DNA from: Verpa conica
Taxonomy: Eukaryota; Ascomycota; Pezizomycetes; Pezizales; Morchellaceae
Reading direction: 5' to 3'
DNA length: 64,000 nt
NCBI GenBank assembly: GCA_033030425.1
Contig: JAUFSD010000023.1
Coordinates: forward strand, 62,001-126,000
Shown in pieces: positions 1-12,795 of this stretch. The notes beneath the pieces were generated by a model. That model made no database searches. It had not been told where the DNA came from and worked only from the letters and a program-made list of their open reading frames with translations. Both the position numbers and the translations under genes were made by a program. Every line of letters begins with the position of its first letter. The first letter of the stretch is position 1.

Positions 1-1056
1 ACTTATTTTCAGCCTTTCTCCTGTTTGATGAATCACTTAAGGCATAAATGAATCGAAGGCACAATATTATTTATATAGGAGACCTCCGGTGAAATAACTT
101 TGATATACACATTATTATTGGTACCTACAACAAAGGCGAGTGCTGGCTCATGAACAAAGCTATAGGCCACCGGTGTGCTCAGGTGAGCAGAAACGACTTC
201 TAGCCATTGACCATGTAATAGCGGTCTTCTAGACTCGGATAAACGTCAAACTCACTTAGGGCTAGTTCGAACGCTGCGATCCGGGTTTATAAATTCGCCG
301 GGACGAGCTGATCTACACGTTGTACGACAACTCCCCTGAAAGCCTTAAAGCCCCTCTGGAACCCTTTGCCTATAGTCTACGTCTAGAAAGAGATAATTGT
401 ATCCCACTTGGCTGCAGCTTAACCCTAACCCAGTAATGATAAGATTGTCACCTTATCAGATTCTCCATACTGAGTGACTTTTTGTGACGGTAAGTAAGCC
501 CACCACCAAATGAATGAATAAATGAATTAATCATAAATACAGGGAGCCCTAGGGAACTCATCAGCAGAGTTCGTCTTCTATCAAAGGGGCCTCAATAAAT
601 GAAGCCTTTCCTCATGGATAAAGAAAATAACTTTCTCCATATCAAAGCATGTTCCCATTATTTGCTATGGAGTATTGCAGCATGGATGACGTCATACACT
701 TCGTACTAAACTTATCTACAGCTCGAGCACTTTGGGAAGTACAAAAGGCTCTACCTATAGAGTAGCTCTTATCCCTAATCCTACTTACACTAAGCCCACG
801 GAATACATAACGCTACTGCAGAATGCATATAATCTTGTAGCACGATCTCAGTATATGCAATCATGACGCTGGCTCTAGATCCCGCGGGAGAGCAGCCTCA
901 ACTGGTAGGTCTTTAATCCAAGTGGTTTGAGACACTTTGCACGGACCCATTGGTGAGCTTTCAGCTTTCCCCTCTCTTCTCCCTTCATCCCTTTTACTAA
1001 CTCTCACCACCGTGTAGCCAAACTCCCCTTTATCCATCTATACCACCTTTCAAAAA
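1..1056. other. gene-poor stretch
   Basis: I see no supportable gene here. The sequence is moderately AT-rich with frequent stops in all frames. A short telomere-like CCCTAACCC run occurs near 423-432, which I regard as chance. The last 60 bases lead into the first gene. Confidence 0.6.
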
Positions 1057-1736
1057 ATGCCGAAAGCCCAGAAACGCAAATCTAGTGATGACTCAAGCCG
1101 TTCGCGAAAGCCGATTGCACACTCGGCTTCTGGATCAAGCTCAACAAAGCCCCGTAATCCAGTTTTCGATGATCTATGTGTAAAGTACCCAACAGCCGAG
1201 GGACTAGAGAAGCATCTAAAGTCCCTGGCAAGACCTGCGCTTGAGGCATTGATTATTTCCGGGGCATTTCCCCAGGTATGCAACTAAACGAGAACTACGT
1301 CCCATTCGTAGGGTAGATTAATACTGATCTTATCTAGGCTGCTTCGGAGCTTCGGCACTGTGTCTATTGTCATAAGACATTCCACACATCTGCCAATACC
1401 GGGGGAAAGTGCTCCGTCAAGCATTTCATTGATGACCCTAAGGAAATCGGTGATGCCTATGACCAAATGGAGTTCCGTTGTTGTGGTGTTCGCTATTCTG
1501 ATGTCGACAATGATTTTGAAGAGAGTGCGGCAGATTCGTTTCCTCATTGCTATGAGGGAAAGCACTGGGAGCGTGAAATCACGACTGATGATGAGGAGGA
1601 GGTCGAGGAGGAGAATAAGGCGGATGAAATGGTGTTTCCAAGCGAGCCGAGGAAGGGTGAGCGACCAGTGTGGTGGAGAATGTGGAGGGAGCATGGGCCG
1701 ACATGTGAGAGACGAAATTGTAGAGAGGTTCGGTGA
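1057..1736 (+). CDS. small Cys/His-rich putative zinc-binding protein
   Basis: Two exons, 1057-1275 and 1338-1736, joined at phase 0 by a 62-nt GT-AG intron, give about 205 residues. The N-terminus (1-35) is basic and Ser-rich, possibly a nuclear signal. The start of exon 2 carries CVYCHKTFH, followed about 10 residues later by another Cys and His, and then a CC pair (FRCCGVRY) and one more Cys and His. This looks like an irregular zinc-binding module. An acidic stretch (DDEEEVEEEN) and a basic tail with Trp and two Cys follow. I do not recognise the family. No signal peptide or membrane segment is visible, so a nuclear or cytosolic protein is my inference. The ATG in a CAAAAAATG context opens the frame, and the intron removes the in-frame stop after exon 1. 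Confidence 0.6.
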
Positions 1737-3967
1737 GATCTTTGGCTAGGTAGTAAGCATAGCCCCGTCTGATTGGGTTTGAAGTTCTCTTTAGTTTGGA
1801 TCAGGATCGTTTTTATACGTGTATGCTTTTAATTACTATCGAACCCGTGGAGGATCGGAATATCTGTTGTATGTTGTTGCCTTTGTTACTAATTTCTACC
1901 TTATTTATTTAATAAATATGATGCCGTAGTTGAGAGCCTTTGCAGTATATTTACATTAGAACTCATCTTCCCATTGGTACTATGTCAATTAATCTTGTAG
2001 GAGATGGGCCTGCTTTCAGGCTTTAGTCATTGAAATAAATAGCAAAATCCATCGGAGGGTTCATAGGTCAGCAGGGTTTTGGGTGGAGGCACAGCTGTTA
2101 TCCCCAATCTCTATCCTTTATTTCATTACCTAGGTTAATGTAGCCAGATATGTTTACGCATATACAAATAGTACTTATGACTAATCCATTCATTCATTCA
2201 TGCATATACAAATATGCCCCAAACAGCTTCCTCAATACTTGACAATCCACCCGCCCCAGTATCTTTGTAAAAGTCATTGAAAGCGTTACTGGCCTTTAAT
2301 ACCTACCTAATATCCCATTCAAAAATGCGACCAAGCATAATAGGGTTCGGGATAATTCTGCGGGGATTGAATGTGATCTTACCTTGAGAATGAACATCTT
2401 TGTGACCACCCTACCCTCGAAATCGGAGGTCTCTGCGGAATGTATAAGAACATGCCCAAGGCTCCTGCTCACTACGCATCTTACCCAACTTGATCGCGTA
2501 AAATCAAGCATCGCTTAGTAATACCGATAAACTCAGCTGTCGGCTACGGGATATTAAATCTCCTTCTCCACGTGTTTAAAGGATCAACAACTACTCGCTG
2601 TGTAAATCATAGTCTGTTCATCCAGCAGGGGTGTGGGTGGGATGGCACTCGGCAGGGGGTTACGGTGGCCAGGGTCTATCGGAGCGGCGGCGGAGTTTAC
2701 GTTGGTCGGCGCCACAATACATGGCTAAGTGTGGCGTGTGGATATGGCTTGCTAACTTCATATCGAGCCCTACTCAGGTAGGCAGTTCACTAACCAGGTT
2801 ATCAAACGCCCTTTCCTGCAGGGTACCTAGCAATCGGCAGGCAATAATTACTTGCATTCCCTGGTACTTCTCGTCTGCCACCGAGTAAAATCTCGTTCTT
2901 GCGACACCCGGTTTGCATATCATGTAGGTCTCGCCATATCCACTCGAAATAGGCAAGGAGAACCTGGAAATTACTTTGTTAATCTAGCAGCTCCTTGTTC
3001 GCCCTGACATAGTAAATTTACAAATAAACATACGCTTCTATGACTTGCATATATTTTCAAGCCCGTTTACCTGCCCCGAGTAATTCTGTACACGCTACAT
3101 ATTGTCCGTGACACAGCTTCCTATTGCAGTATATATAGAATTTAAGAATGAAACCTATAAATTACTAGCTTATCAAAGGGCTACGTTGATGACCATACGG
3201 TCGCTCCTATGTATTTATGATTAATCCATTTATATGACTATTTATTCCACGCGTTATCACTTAGCCTCGGGCCCTGTCCTCCCGCTTTTCACCTCTTGTA
3301 AAAGATAGATATCTAATCAGCGATTTACGCGAGCACGACGAAACGGAACGACTTCTCTGGTATTCTCACAAGGACCCACATATAGATTATCTAAGGGCAT
3401 CGGATTGAATTATAAAGGCCGAAAACATCGTACGGGTCTCCAAAGGCCTTTAGTAGTATTCATACTGGTTATATTCCTGGTACCTGCAGCTTGTGCCTCT
3501 TTGTAAATAGTGGAATCTGGAATAGTATGTATGGGTAGCTTATATTTACCTGTTGTGTAGAGTGCCGCTGCGGTAGTCGGGTGAATATTGAACTCCGGCG
3601 ACCCCTGCTATGTCGGCGGCTAGATATGTGCTGTTAGGGCGACCGGTAATCGCGTGCAGTACGGCTGTGAATCATGTCTCCTTTGAGAAACTCAACGTTT
3701 CAAGGGAGTAGAGGCCTTTGAAAAGTCGGGAATAAAAGATTAATAGGACTGGTGGTGTTATTCATACGGATACTCGGGAGTCGGATAGTGGTGTGAATCT
3801 ACTAGCAGCAAAGAATGCGACAAGTGTTCATCTGCCGCCGAACTCTTGGCAAAATATCATCAGAAGGAGACATATCCGGTGGTATATCTTTGTTCCGGGT
3901 TCCACATTCTTGAGGGAGCTCGTCGCAGATTCTATTGAACTTTGCATCTTTGGTTATATCCGCAAAG
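1737..3967. other. intergenic, no gene seen
   Basis: About 2.2 kb of AT-rich sequence with only short, uncharacteristic frames. A small ATTC/ATGAAT-rich tract lies near 2190-2205. I see no conserved motif, RNA gene or clear repeat. Confidence 0.55.
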
Positions 3968-6091
3968 ATGATTTCCCCGGTATCTGCACTCGCGTTATTC
4001 GCTGCTGCAATTCCTATCATCACGAGACGAGGGATCAGCGACACAAATACAACGGCGGGGTCATTCGAGGCTGAGAAAACTGTTCTGGGGGATGTTGATG
4101 TCACTGAATACCCTGAGCTTCAGTTCGGAGAAGATCTTCCTGGGCTAGAAATTCGAGATATCGGGGTACGTTCTCTGCACACGTGCAAAGTGCAACCTGA
4201 AGATAAAACATGGCCTTCAAATATCCATTGGAGTGTCCTCAATATTTTTGTCGGGGGTGACCTTGTGAAGCCACTTCCTCTGGCATCACCATGTTACAGT
4301 GGAGAAAACTACAACGCGACGGAATGTGCGTACATTGTTGAGAATTGGAGTGATTCTGACTTGCAGTAAGAAAACCCTCCGTTTATTATTGGAATTGAGT
4401 CAACTAATATTCTGTCACCTAGTGATAATCACCCAACTTCCATCATGTCACCGCTTTTCACCGGATATTCTTGCCTTCCTACTAGCGACCCAAATTCCGG
4501 AACCTGCACCCAGGGAACTTACCCAGTCTATGTGGTCAATGCGAAGAGTGTGTGGGATGTCCAAGCTGCTGTCAACTTTGCTAGGAACCTCAATATCCGT
4601 CTGGTAATTAAAAACACTGGACACGACTTTGCCGGAAAAGCTACCGGCAAAGGCTCTCTGAGTATCCGAACTCATCTACTCAATGATGTTCAATTCATTG
4701 AGAAATTCACCACCAGTACCTACTCTGGTCCAGCTTTCAAAGTTGGATCCGGTGCACAAGGACGCGAACTTTACAAGGTTGCGAAGGGGTATGGGTATAC
4801 CGTTGTTGGGGGTGAAGGATTGGTAGGTCTTGCCCAAGATTAGCTAACTTGGCACATATTCTAACTTGATTTATTGTAGACTGTTGGTTACGCTGGTGGA
4901 TATATTCAAGGTGGAGGGCACTCTCCTTTAGGTAGCAAGTATGGTATGGGTGCGGACAACGTTGTTTCGGTAGAGGTTGTTATCGCCAATGGTAGATTCG
5001 TCACTGCCAGTGCAGACAGTAATCCTGATTTGTTCTGGGCTCTGATGGGAGGAGGTGGAAGTACGTTTGGCGTTGTGATCTCCATCACTGTCAAGGCATT
5101 TAAAGACTTACCGGTCACGATATCTCAATTCACTTTCAATCCCAGTACCAGCGATTATGCACGCATTGCGACTGGCGACTTTGAGCGCAAAGATTTCTGG
5201 GAGGTGTTTAAAACTTACATGAGCAAATTCCCAGCTCACGCGGACCAGGGAATCTATAGCTACTTTAGTATCACCCCAACAGCCGATGGAGGGTTGGTGT
5301 TTAGTATGGTCCCGTACTTTGCCCCCGAGAAGAGTGTTGACGAAGTAAACGCCCTGTTGGCTCCGGTTGTTGAGAAAGCCAAGGAGTTCGGAATCAATAT
5401 TAGTCCCAACACTACCGCATTCGACAACTACTATGATGCGTGGGTAAACGGCTTCCCGAAGGAGCCTATCGGAATCTGGTACACTCAGCTCGGATCTCGT
5501 CTCTTCCCCCGTGAGAATTTCGAGGATCAGACCAAGTTCGATGCCACCTGGGAAGCGATTAAGAACCAGGTCAATAGTAACACCTACCTGATCGCTTTCA
5601 ATGTCGCCCCCACACTTGCAGCTGGTGGAAATCCCGATAATTCTGTTAATCCAGCGTGGAGGAATTCCGTTATGCATGCCATTACCGGTGTCAGTTGGAA
5701 CCCTGCCTCTAGGGACTTGGACTACGTCAACACTTTCCGAGAGGACTTCACTAATAACCGCATGCAAAAGTGGAGGGACGTGACTCCTGGCGGTGGTTGT
5801 TATCTGGGAGAGGTAGTATTCGCATTTACCCTTTATCTTTTATTTATTTACTAATCTCTCCCTAGTCTGATATCAACGAACCAAATCGCCAACAAGCGTT
5901 TTGGGGAACTAACTATGATCGTCTCTACTCTATTAAGCAGAAATATGATCCCATTGGTGTTTTCTTTGCCGAATCGGTGAGCTAGAACCTTTCTAAATCC
6001 TTGTGAAATCATTCTAATTATGTTGTAGTCTGTCGGTAGCGAAAACTGGACCACCGGGGCTGATCGCCTTGGGCGTCTTTGTCCTGTTTAA
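3968..6091 (+). CDS. secreted FAD-binding BBE-like oxidoreductase (AA7/VAO type)
   Basis: Five exons (3968-4365, 4423-4822, 4880-5812, 5866-5976, 6029-6091) join in consistent phase to 634 residues. The ATG at 3968 starts a signal peptide ([14 protein letters not shown]). An earlier in-frame start would be TTG and would push the hydrophobic core inward. The FAD_binding_4 (PCMH) domain is clear: PTSIMSPLF, then [11 protein letters not shown] with His about 200, the conserved histidine that covalently holds FAD in this family, then [12 protein letters not shown] and [10 protein letters not shown]. The C-terminal BBE domain ends with FWGTNYDRL and [17 protein letters not shown]. Expected role: flavin-dependent oxidation of a carbohydrate or secondary-metabolite alcohol outside the cell, passing electrons to O2 or another acceptor. 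The usual second flavin-linking Cys appears to be absent in TVGYAGGY, so one covalent link is likely. The substrate cannot be read from sequence. The gene is intact, and an AA9 LPMO follows on the same strand. Confidence 0.88.
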
Positions 6092-7911
6092 ATACGGGGG
6101 GGTCGTTTCTACTTGATGATTGATGTGGTTTTTTCTTTTCTTTCTCTTATTCATAGCATGTTTAGATTACGGATTCAGTATTTAGCGCTATACAAAATTC
6201 ATATCATAGTGTCTTAGGCTCCTAGTATACTTGATTCTTCTCGATAGTCTTGATTCTACTCGGTTCTATTTACGATTTATGTGGCGTATCAATGTCTAGC
6301 GTAACGTTACACGGCTTCCGGAGAGCCGCACTTAATCCCGACGACAGTTACGCCATGAAAAAGCCGTTTTTGGTGGCGTTCTCTTGGCTCTTGAGGCTAT
6401 CTAGATAAAGACTACCAGCCCTCTAAGTAGATTTTGGGCATGGTATTTTTTTATCTCTAACCTGGTGGCGTAGAAGTCCTATGTAACTGATACTATAGCG
6501 ACCTGGGCCTTCATAGTTCCTAGCTCCTTCATTTGTCCAAGAAGCTATTTCAAAGTCCTTAAAAGTCATTGCATGACTCATTTTACTTAGTATCTCGGGA
6601 TAGGCCGCAACCACATAGCCTGCCAAAGAAATCATGATGTAACAGCACAGCTACATTTGTTCACTAGAATAATCTCACTATATATATTTATTCTTCACCT
6701 CTGCCGTTTTTATATAATTATTTATGTGGATGTGGTTCTCTTATGGGTCAATTACATGTTGCATAGTTTCAACTTCGTTCTGAAATATTAGTAAAGGCCT
6801 AAGTATAAGCAGGTTTAAAAGAGAATGAATGAGATGTAATTTTAATGGGTGGATGTAACGGGGACCTGGATATATCACTCAGTCACTTTAAAGGATCGGA
6901 CCCACTTCCGGTATTCACTGAAGGCTGTAATCCGAATACTGTAATAAAAGGTCCTTGCTTGTCGTATCCTTTGCTTGAGTAGAGTCCTTATTATGCTTGC
7001 CGCCTAGAATCTCTAGGTTAAGGCTGTCATCCAAGTATTCAAGCTTCTCGTCTGTAATTACGATAATTCCTGGGCCTTATATATGTATAGCTTGGGAGAA
7101 GGGCCAATAATCTGATGCTATGATGTGATCTCGGGGGGTGAACACTGTGCGACGGCAGTCTTAATCCGGTCCGTTTTGCCGCTTGGCGCTGTAAAGTGGC
7201 ACCGGGGGTATATACAGGCATTCCCCACTCACAGCTAAAATATCGCTCTACTAGAGACATTCCACCTCCTCAGGAGATAAAATTCTCGGCTTGGCACCTA
7301 CTTCGGTGATATATAGATATTTATTGCAAGGAATACCCATTCCAAACAAGCGTACAGACTGATCAAGACAAAACAATAAATAAGCTTATAAGATCTACAG
7401 TCTGAATGGAAATAAGCTCCGACGGGGAATTCACCCGATTCCCGGCCCAAGGAAGCTGTTCTTCAAGGGATTCGTTGATCCGTACTTATAATTGTGGACG
7501 ACCGCTGGGCGTCGGATCTCTGGCCGACGGCTTTGGTATCCTGTGCAATCTAAATAGTCTTTATATCTCTAAGTGCTACGCAAGAACAGGCTTATCCACT
7601 ACAGTGCCCTGAATATATATGCACTGTAATGTCAAGCAGCCTCCTCCTCGAATATGGATTTATAGCTAAACCTTGCTAGTAGGGTTCTCTAATGGGTCTC
7701 CAAGGGAAAAGACGTAATTTGGGGTGAGGATGGTAGGGCGGGGCTTGCCTTCAGGCCCGCATTCTACAAAAGCCAAGATCATGGTCTTTATAACTCTGCA
7801 GCGCAATCCAGGACTATAAATTGACGTATTTCTCGCCTCTTTTGAAATACTCAGGTTGCTATCCCTATATCAAACACCCATCATAGCTCTGCATATCCTC
7901 CAAACGGCACA
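6092..7911. other. intergenic between oxidase and LPMO
   Basis: About 1.8 kb, AT-rich, with no gene. It ends with the AA9 promoter. A TATA-like site lies at 7815-7821. Confidence 0.55.
7815..7821 (+). promoter_or_regulatory. TATA-like box of the AA9 gene
   Basis: TATAAAT lies 91 nt upstream of the AA9 start codon, a usual spacing for a filamentous-fungal core promoter. It is an inference from position only. Confidence 0.4.
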
Positions 7912-8771
7912 ATGAAGTTCACTGGTCTTACTCTTGCTGTGCTCGTCGCTGCCTGCAGCAATGTTGCTTCCGCTCACTGTATGTCCCAAAACATATATTG
8001 ATATTTGATAATATTTTATTAACGACCCTTTAGACCGTTTCGCATGGTTGACCGCCGGTGGTGTTAAGGGTGCTGAATACGAGAACATCCGCCCAAATAC
8101 CAACTACAACTCTCCTGTCACTGACACAACATCGACTGATATCCGATGCAACGTTGGTGCTACTGGAACTGGAACTACCATAAAAACTGTTGCTGCTGGA
8201 TCCAGTGTATGTTATTCAATCTATTTTTTCCTAAAGAGGTACCTTACTGACACTTATCAGGTTACCTACACCGTTGACACACCGGTTTATCATCAAGGTC
8301 CTATTCTCTGGTACCTTGGAAAGGTTCCCTCCGGCCAAACTGCCGCCACATGGGATGGGTCCGGCGCAAACTGGGTCAAGTTCAAGCAAGAAGGCCCTAC
8401 ATTTAGCAGTGGTTCCGCAACATGGCCTTTATACGGTAAGTTTCCATATTGCTAACATTATAAGATTTTGAAATACAAATACTAATAAATTCGTTTTTTA
8501 AATAGGTGAATATAGCGCTACTATTCCCTCATCGATCCCCAGCGGTAACTACCTCCTCCGTATTGAGCAGATTGCTATTCACAACCCCGGCGGAGACCCT
8601 CAGTTCTACATATCTTGTGGTCAGATTAATGTTACCGGTGGTGGCAGTGGTAGCCCCAGCTACTTTTCCATTCCTGGCCATATCACCGCTACTGACCCTG
8701 GTATTACCGTCAACATCTACAACAACTTCCAGAGCTACACCTTCCCGGGACCCGCTGTCTGGTCTGGTTAG
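7912..8771 (+). CDS. AA9 lytic polysaccharide monooxygenase (former GH61)
   Basis: Four exons (7912-7978, 8034-8206, 8261-8435, 8506-8771) join in phase to 226 residues. Residues 1-21 are a signal peptide ending NVASA, so the mature protein begins with His22, the residue that forms the copper histidine brace in all AA9 enzymes. The second brace histidine is His91 in [11 protein letters not shown]. The axial tyrosine is Tyr173 in PQFYISCGQ, with the conserved second-sphere His164 in IAIHNPGG. Role: copper-dependent oxidative cleavage of cellulose or hemicellulose in the secreted enzyme mix, using H2O2 or O2 with an electron donor. There is no CBM1 and no linker, so it is a catalytic-domain-only enzyme, and its length is normal for that form. 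The first intron splits the Tyr codon right after His1. The FAD oxidoreductase upstream on the same strand is a possible redox partner. Confidence 0.95.
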
Positions 8772-10015
8772 TACTCTTTTGTGGGATATTTTGAGAGCGA
8801 CTGTGCTGTTAGATACGTACATAGGCTCGAAGTGTATTCTATTGTCTTAGATTTCAACAAAAAAAATGAAAATAACTTATTTGTTGATCAATGCTTTGAG
8901 CGTGTGATGCCTCGAAAATGAAAAAATAAGAAAATGTGCGAGTGCCCCACTTCCGCGGCGTACGAAAGATCTCCATACAATTAAGTCTAGATTTAATTGT
9001 ATAAAATAAGCAACCTTCACGCCAGTGAAAGAACGCGTCTAGCATTATTAATCCGGCTAGGTAGAGATTCTAGCTATGCTCAAGGAATGCTATTTGTCTG
9101 GCATATATTTGATGTGGTTACTAGTGATAAAAAGAAACGTTATGAGAGAACAGTGTGGGTAGCTTTACTCTCTGAGCAGCAAGGATGAAAATGAAGGTAG
9201 TACCTTTTTTAGTTGTAAAAAAGGTTAGAAATCAGACGCCCCCACTCTCTCTTCGTGTGGCGAGTCGATTTGTTCCCTGCCTTGCGAAGGCCCTCCTAAA
9301 CACACTGACCAACCATGTGTCTCCCTTTGTACCCTTAGCCTGTTCTCTGGTTGATTTTCTATCTTCTCTCATACTATTTGCTTGTACACCCCGAAGACCC
9401 CAACTAGTTACTAATCCTCACTCTGTTCAGTAATCTAGCCTCCACCCCCACATTTCTATCACTTACCTGTACGCTTCCTGGTATTGCATCTCCGTCCGTA
9501 TCTATTATATCAAATCCTCATAATATCGAACACTGACCCAATATCTTGGCACATTCTTAGGATTATTTGAAGAGTTAGTCTTCCATAAAGTATACCAGCG
9601 CAGTAAAAACGCCCCTTTTCTGGTAAATGCACTGTGTGAAGTAGTTACGCCTAAAGGTACTCAATGAACCATAGTTGTTGAGGAAAACCAAATAAAATAC
9701 AATGGATCATAATAAATCACTCGAATAATGTATGCAACGAAGGATTGACCAGGGAATGCAATTGAGTAAACTATACGAGAATTTCATAGATGTGTCCAGA
9801 ATACCTTTTGCCAGTCAAAGAAATACACAAGCTCACGACGGTTCTTAAGATCAAAATTATACTACAGCAAGAATTCCTAGCGTAACAGAAAAGCTCCGCT
9901 TCATAGTAGAATAAGCCTTAGATGTACTCTTAATGGATATAGTTGCCATATGCGCTGCTAAATCCGACTAAAAATACTAACAGCAACCTCAGTAAAAAAG
10001 GTTAACTAAGGTCTT
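8772..10015. other. intergenic, no gene seen
   Basis: About 1.2 kb of AT-rich DNA between the convergent AA9 and PDI genes. It contains 3' flanks and no recognisable feature. Confidence 0.55.
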
Positions 10016-11606
10016 TTACAACTCATCGTGATCCTCTTCTTCCTTCTCTTCAACGACCAACCCAGCCGGCATCTTCTCCTTCTTCACCTCACCAAGTCTG
10101 ACGGCATCTAGCCACGCTAAGATCTCAACCTCACTCTCTACGTTGCCCTCAAACTTCCTAACCCAGTTCCTTCGTGCGTTCACAGCAACAAGGTTAGTCT
10201 CGGACTCTTTGTTCAAGCTAAGTTTAGTTGAGAATTCTACGGCGTGTTCGGACGAGGACGCGATTTTGTAAAAGTTGAACGCGCTAACAGTCCTGTGTAA
10301 AAGTGTGTCATACACATTCGTAAAGATCTCGGAAGAAGATTCAGCAGGGGTAATTGCAAGGACGCAGGTTTTTGATTTTGGCAGGAGACAGGCTTCAGTC
10401 AATGCGGCTTGGTCGGCAAGAACAGGGACTTCGGCTTTCGCTGTTCGGTTTCTGTTAGCTATGTATACAGGTATGCTTGTAAAGATAAGGGTTATCCATA
10501 CGCTTCTCAGGCTCGGGAACTTTCTCTTCAACTGGGATATCTTCAACGTTCACCTTCTGAATAATCGGCTTCTGCTTCTCGGCCTTCTTCGACGGCTTTG
10601 CAGAGGGTTCAGGCTCCTTTGCAGGAGGTGCGATCTGCTTGAAGAACTCAAACAGATCATTCTTCGCAACCTTTCCGTCGTATACGATGCTCTCCTTGTC
10701 TCCACCAGGGAGAACTACAATAGTCGGGTATTTTTCAATACCGAAAATTTCCACAGCCTCTGCCTCTTTATCCCTGATCTGCGCGAATGAGATGGATCCC
10801 AAAAAGTCGATTGCAAGAGCTTTCCATAGCGCGCTGGTGACCCCCTTGTTGGTAAATAGGATTGTCTTGATTGTCTCATTTTTGTTGGAAAGAAAGTCGT
10901 TAAGCTTGGCAGACGATACACGGGTAACATGGTTTGGAATACGTTCAGCGACAGCATCAGAGATTCCTTTGGCTGTTCGGGGACCCTGGTAGTCTAAATT
11001 CAATCAGTATCGAGATCCTCACGGGAGTAACGGTAGCTTAGACAGACCTTCGATAGATGGCTTTCCTTTCTTCCCCGAAGGCGTGAAGATCTTCAAGGTA
11101 GGGAAGCCCTGGATGCCATGTTCGGCGCACAAGCCTTTGTTCTTTTCCTCGTCACAATTGACAGCAGCGACTTTTGCAAAGCCCTTTAGCGACTTTGCAG
11201 CTTTCTCGTAGTCTGGCTTAAGGTTTTTGCAATGGCCACCTGTTGGAGAAATTTAGTCAGCACTTCTAGGTAGGGTTTACGGAAGCGGGTATTAAGGGAA
11301 AAACTAACACCATGGCGCAAAGAACCTTTATGAGCGTAACCGAGTCAGTCTCTAGATCTGAGTAGATAGAAAAAGGACGTGGGGTGGGATTTACTCTACA
11401 ACCTATATATGGACACAGATTAACTTTAATTCTGAACATTTTTAATTTCTAACAGGACTTACAGCAGCATGTTCTGATTGTAGGATCTCTTTCTTGAAGT
11501 TCTTTTCATCAAGATTCAGAACATCACCATTTTTTGTATAGAAGGCATGGGCACAATTGGCCATGGCCATGAAGGCAACAAGCGTGACATCTCTGAGGAG
11601 AACCAT
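10016..11606 (-). CDS. protein disulfide isomerase-like ER protein with HDEL signal
   Basis: Minus-strand gene. Proposed exons: 11606-11463, a very short exon about 11325-11309, 11239-11048, 10993-10502 and 10458-10016. Exon 1 encodes a signal peptide (VLLRDVTLVAFMAMANCAHA). The short exon and the next one together give the thioredoxin active site WCGHC, followed by KNLKPDYEKAAKSL and the cis-Pro segment GFPTLKIF. A second thioredoxin-fold region follows (YPTIVVLPGG), then a Pro/Lys/Glu-rich linker and a C-terminal region ending EEDHDEL. HDEL is the ER retention signal. Expected role: oxidation and isomerisation of disulfides in secretory proteins, resembling the single-CGHC Mpd1/PDIA6 group. 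Oddity: exon 1 ends in phase 0, but the short exon needs phase 2 to read FFAPWCGHC. There is either an unseen micro-exon or a one-base difference here. All other junctions are in phase. Confidence 0.82.
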
Positions 11607-12795
11607 GATTGCAGTAAATCAAAAGAACAGAGTACAGATGAGTGGGTTGATAGATTGATTCAATGATGGGAAAGCAAACACGAAGGAGTGGAAGGGAGAG
11701 GGGAGAGAAGTAGTGGGGGGGTTCACATAAACGCGAGCTGCTGCTGCTCGATGAGGCCACCTGGAGAAAGTCTGGGGTGCATGAGTGATGACATAATCAG
11801 CCGAATGTTTGAAGTGGACAAGTAGCCAGAACTCGGTATAACGTGAGTAAGTGCTGTAGACATTGCGGACATACATACTCCGCTTGCCCGAGTATGCTCT
11901 TGTTCCTTTTTAAACTCCTTCCTCCGCAGAAAGATTCCAGTGCCTGGATGTTGGGGTATCTCGCGTAATAGGGTTAGGGTTGTGTTGTGTCTTGTTCCCG
12001 CATCCATGTCTATTCCCCGATGTCACTAGATGGTGATTTAGTTAGGTGATTTTACTAGCTGAGAACGGAAAATGGGTCCTTGGGGAAACGAACACTATAT
12101 ATCTGATTTCTAGGGACCAAACCATTCCCCCGAGTATATATCCACTTACACATACATGCATAGCTACTTTAGTCTCAAGTGGCTGTGCGAGACGGGTCCT
12201 GGTTTTATAGACTATATAGAGTATTCTAAAGTGGATATCTATATATACTAAAGGGAATACCCCTGCAAAACATAGTCGAGAGAAGTTTACCAAACATCAG
12301 CGAGACTGAGTCTTAAGATTTCATCATGCAAATTTTCCTCGACCCAGGAATTCAGCGCAGAACATTTAGAGTTTTGTTTGAATAGCCATCTAAGAGAAAT
12401 GTCTCAGCTACCGACAGTACACTAGATTGAGATATCCTCTTTTTGCAAAACTAAGTCTATCATCATAGATAGTCACTCGACATAACAGCCTCAGTCCCTT
12501 ATTTTGGTGATAAATTCCTAGATCCGTATATCTAAAGAATTAGAGGATACTTATTAGGTCGGCTCTGCTCGGATATACAATAAAAATATGGAAAAATAGA
12601 GCTACATAGCTAGATGGGTATTAGTATTTTAAGACCACTTAATTAATTGGAACAAAGGTCACTGATTCCAGTCATAAGTTTGTTGACTAATGAAAAGTGA
12701 AATATCCGCTAATAGTAGTGGTAGGTGAAAGATAACCGTAAGTCATGAAAATAATTCAGGTTTCTAGATACTATATATAGACTATTCAACTTGAA
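11607..12795. other. intergenic, upstream of the PDI gene
   Basis: About 1.2 kb with no gene. It holds the PDI promoter region on the minus strand and the 3' flank of the next minus-strand gene. An AGGGTTAGGGTT run near 11970 is telomere-like but too short to interpret. Confidence 0.55.

Noticed and set aside
4448..5767. Long minus-strand frames
   Set aside because: They are antisense shadows of the FAD oxidoreductase exons, which carry all family motifs on the plus strand.
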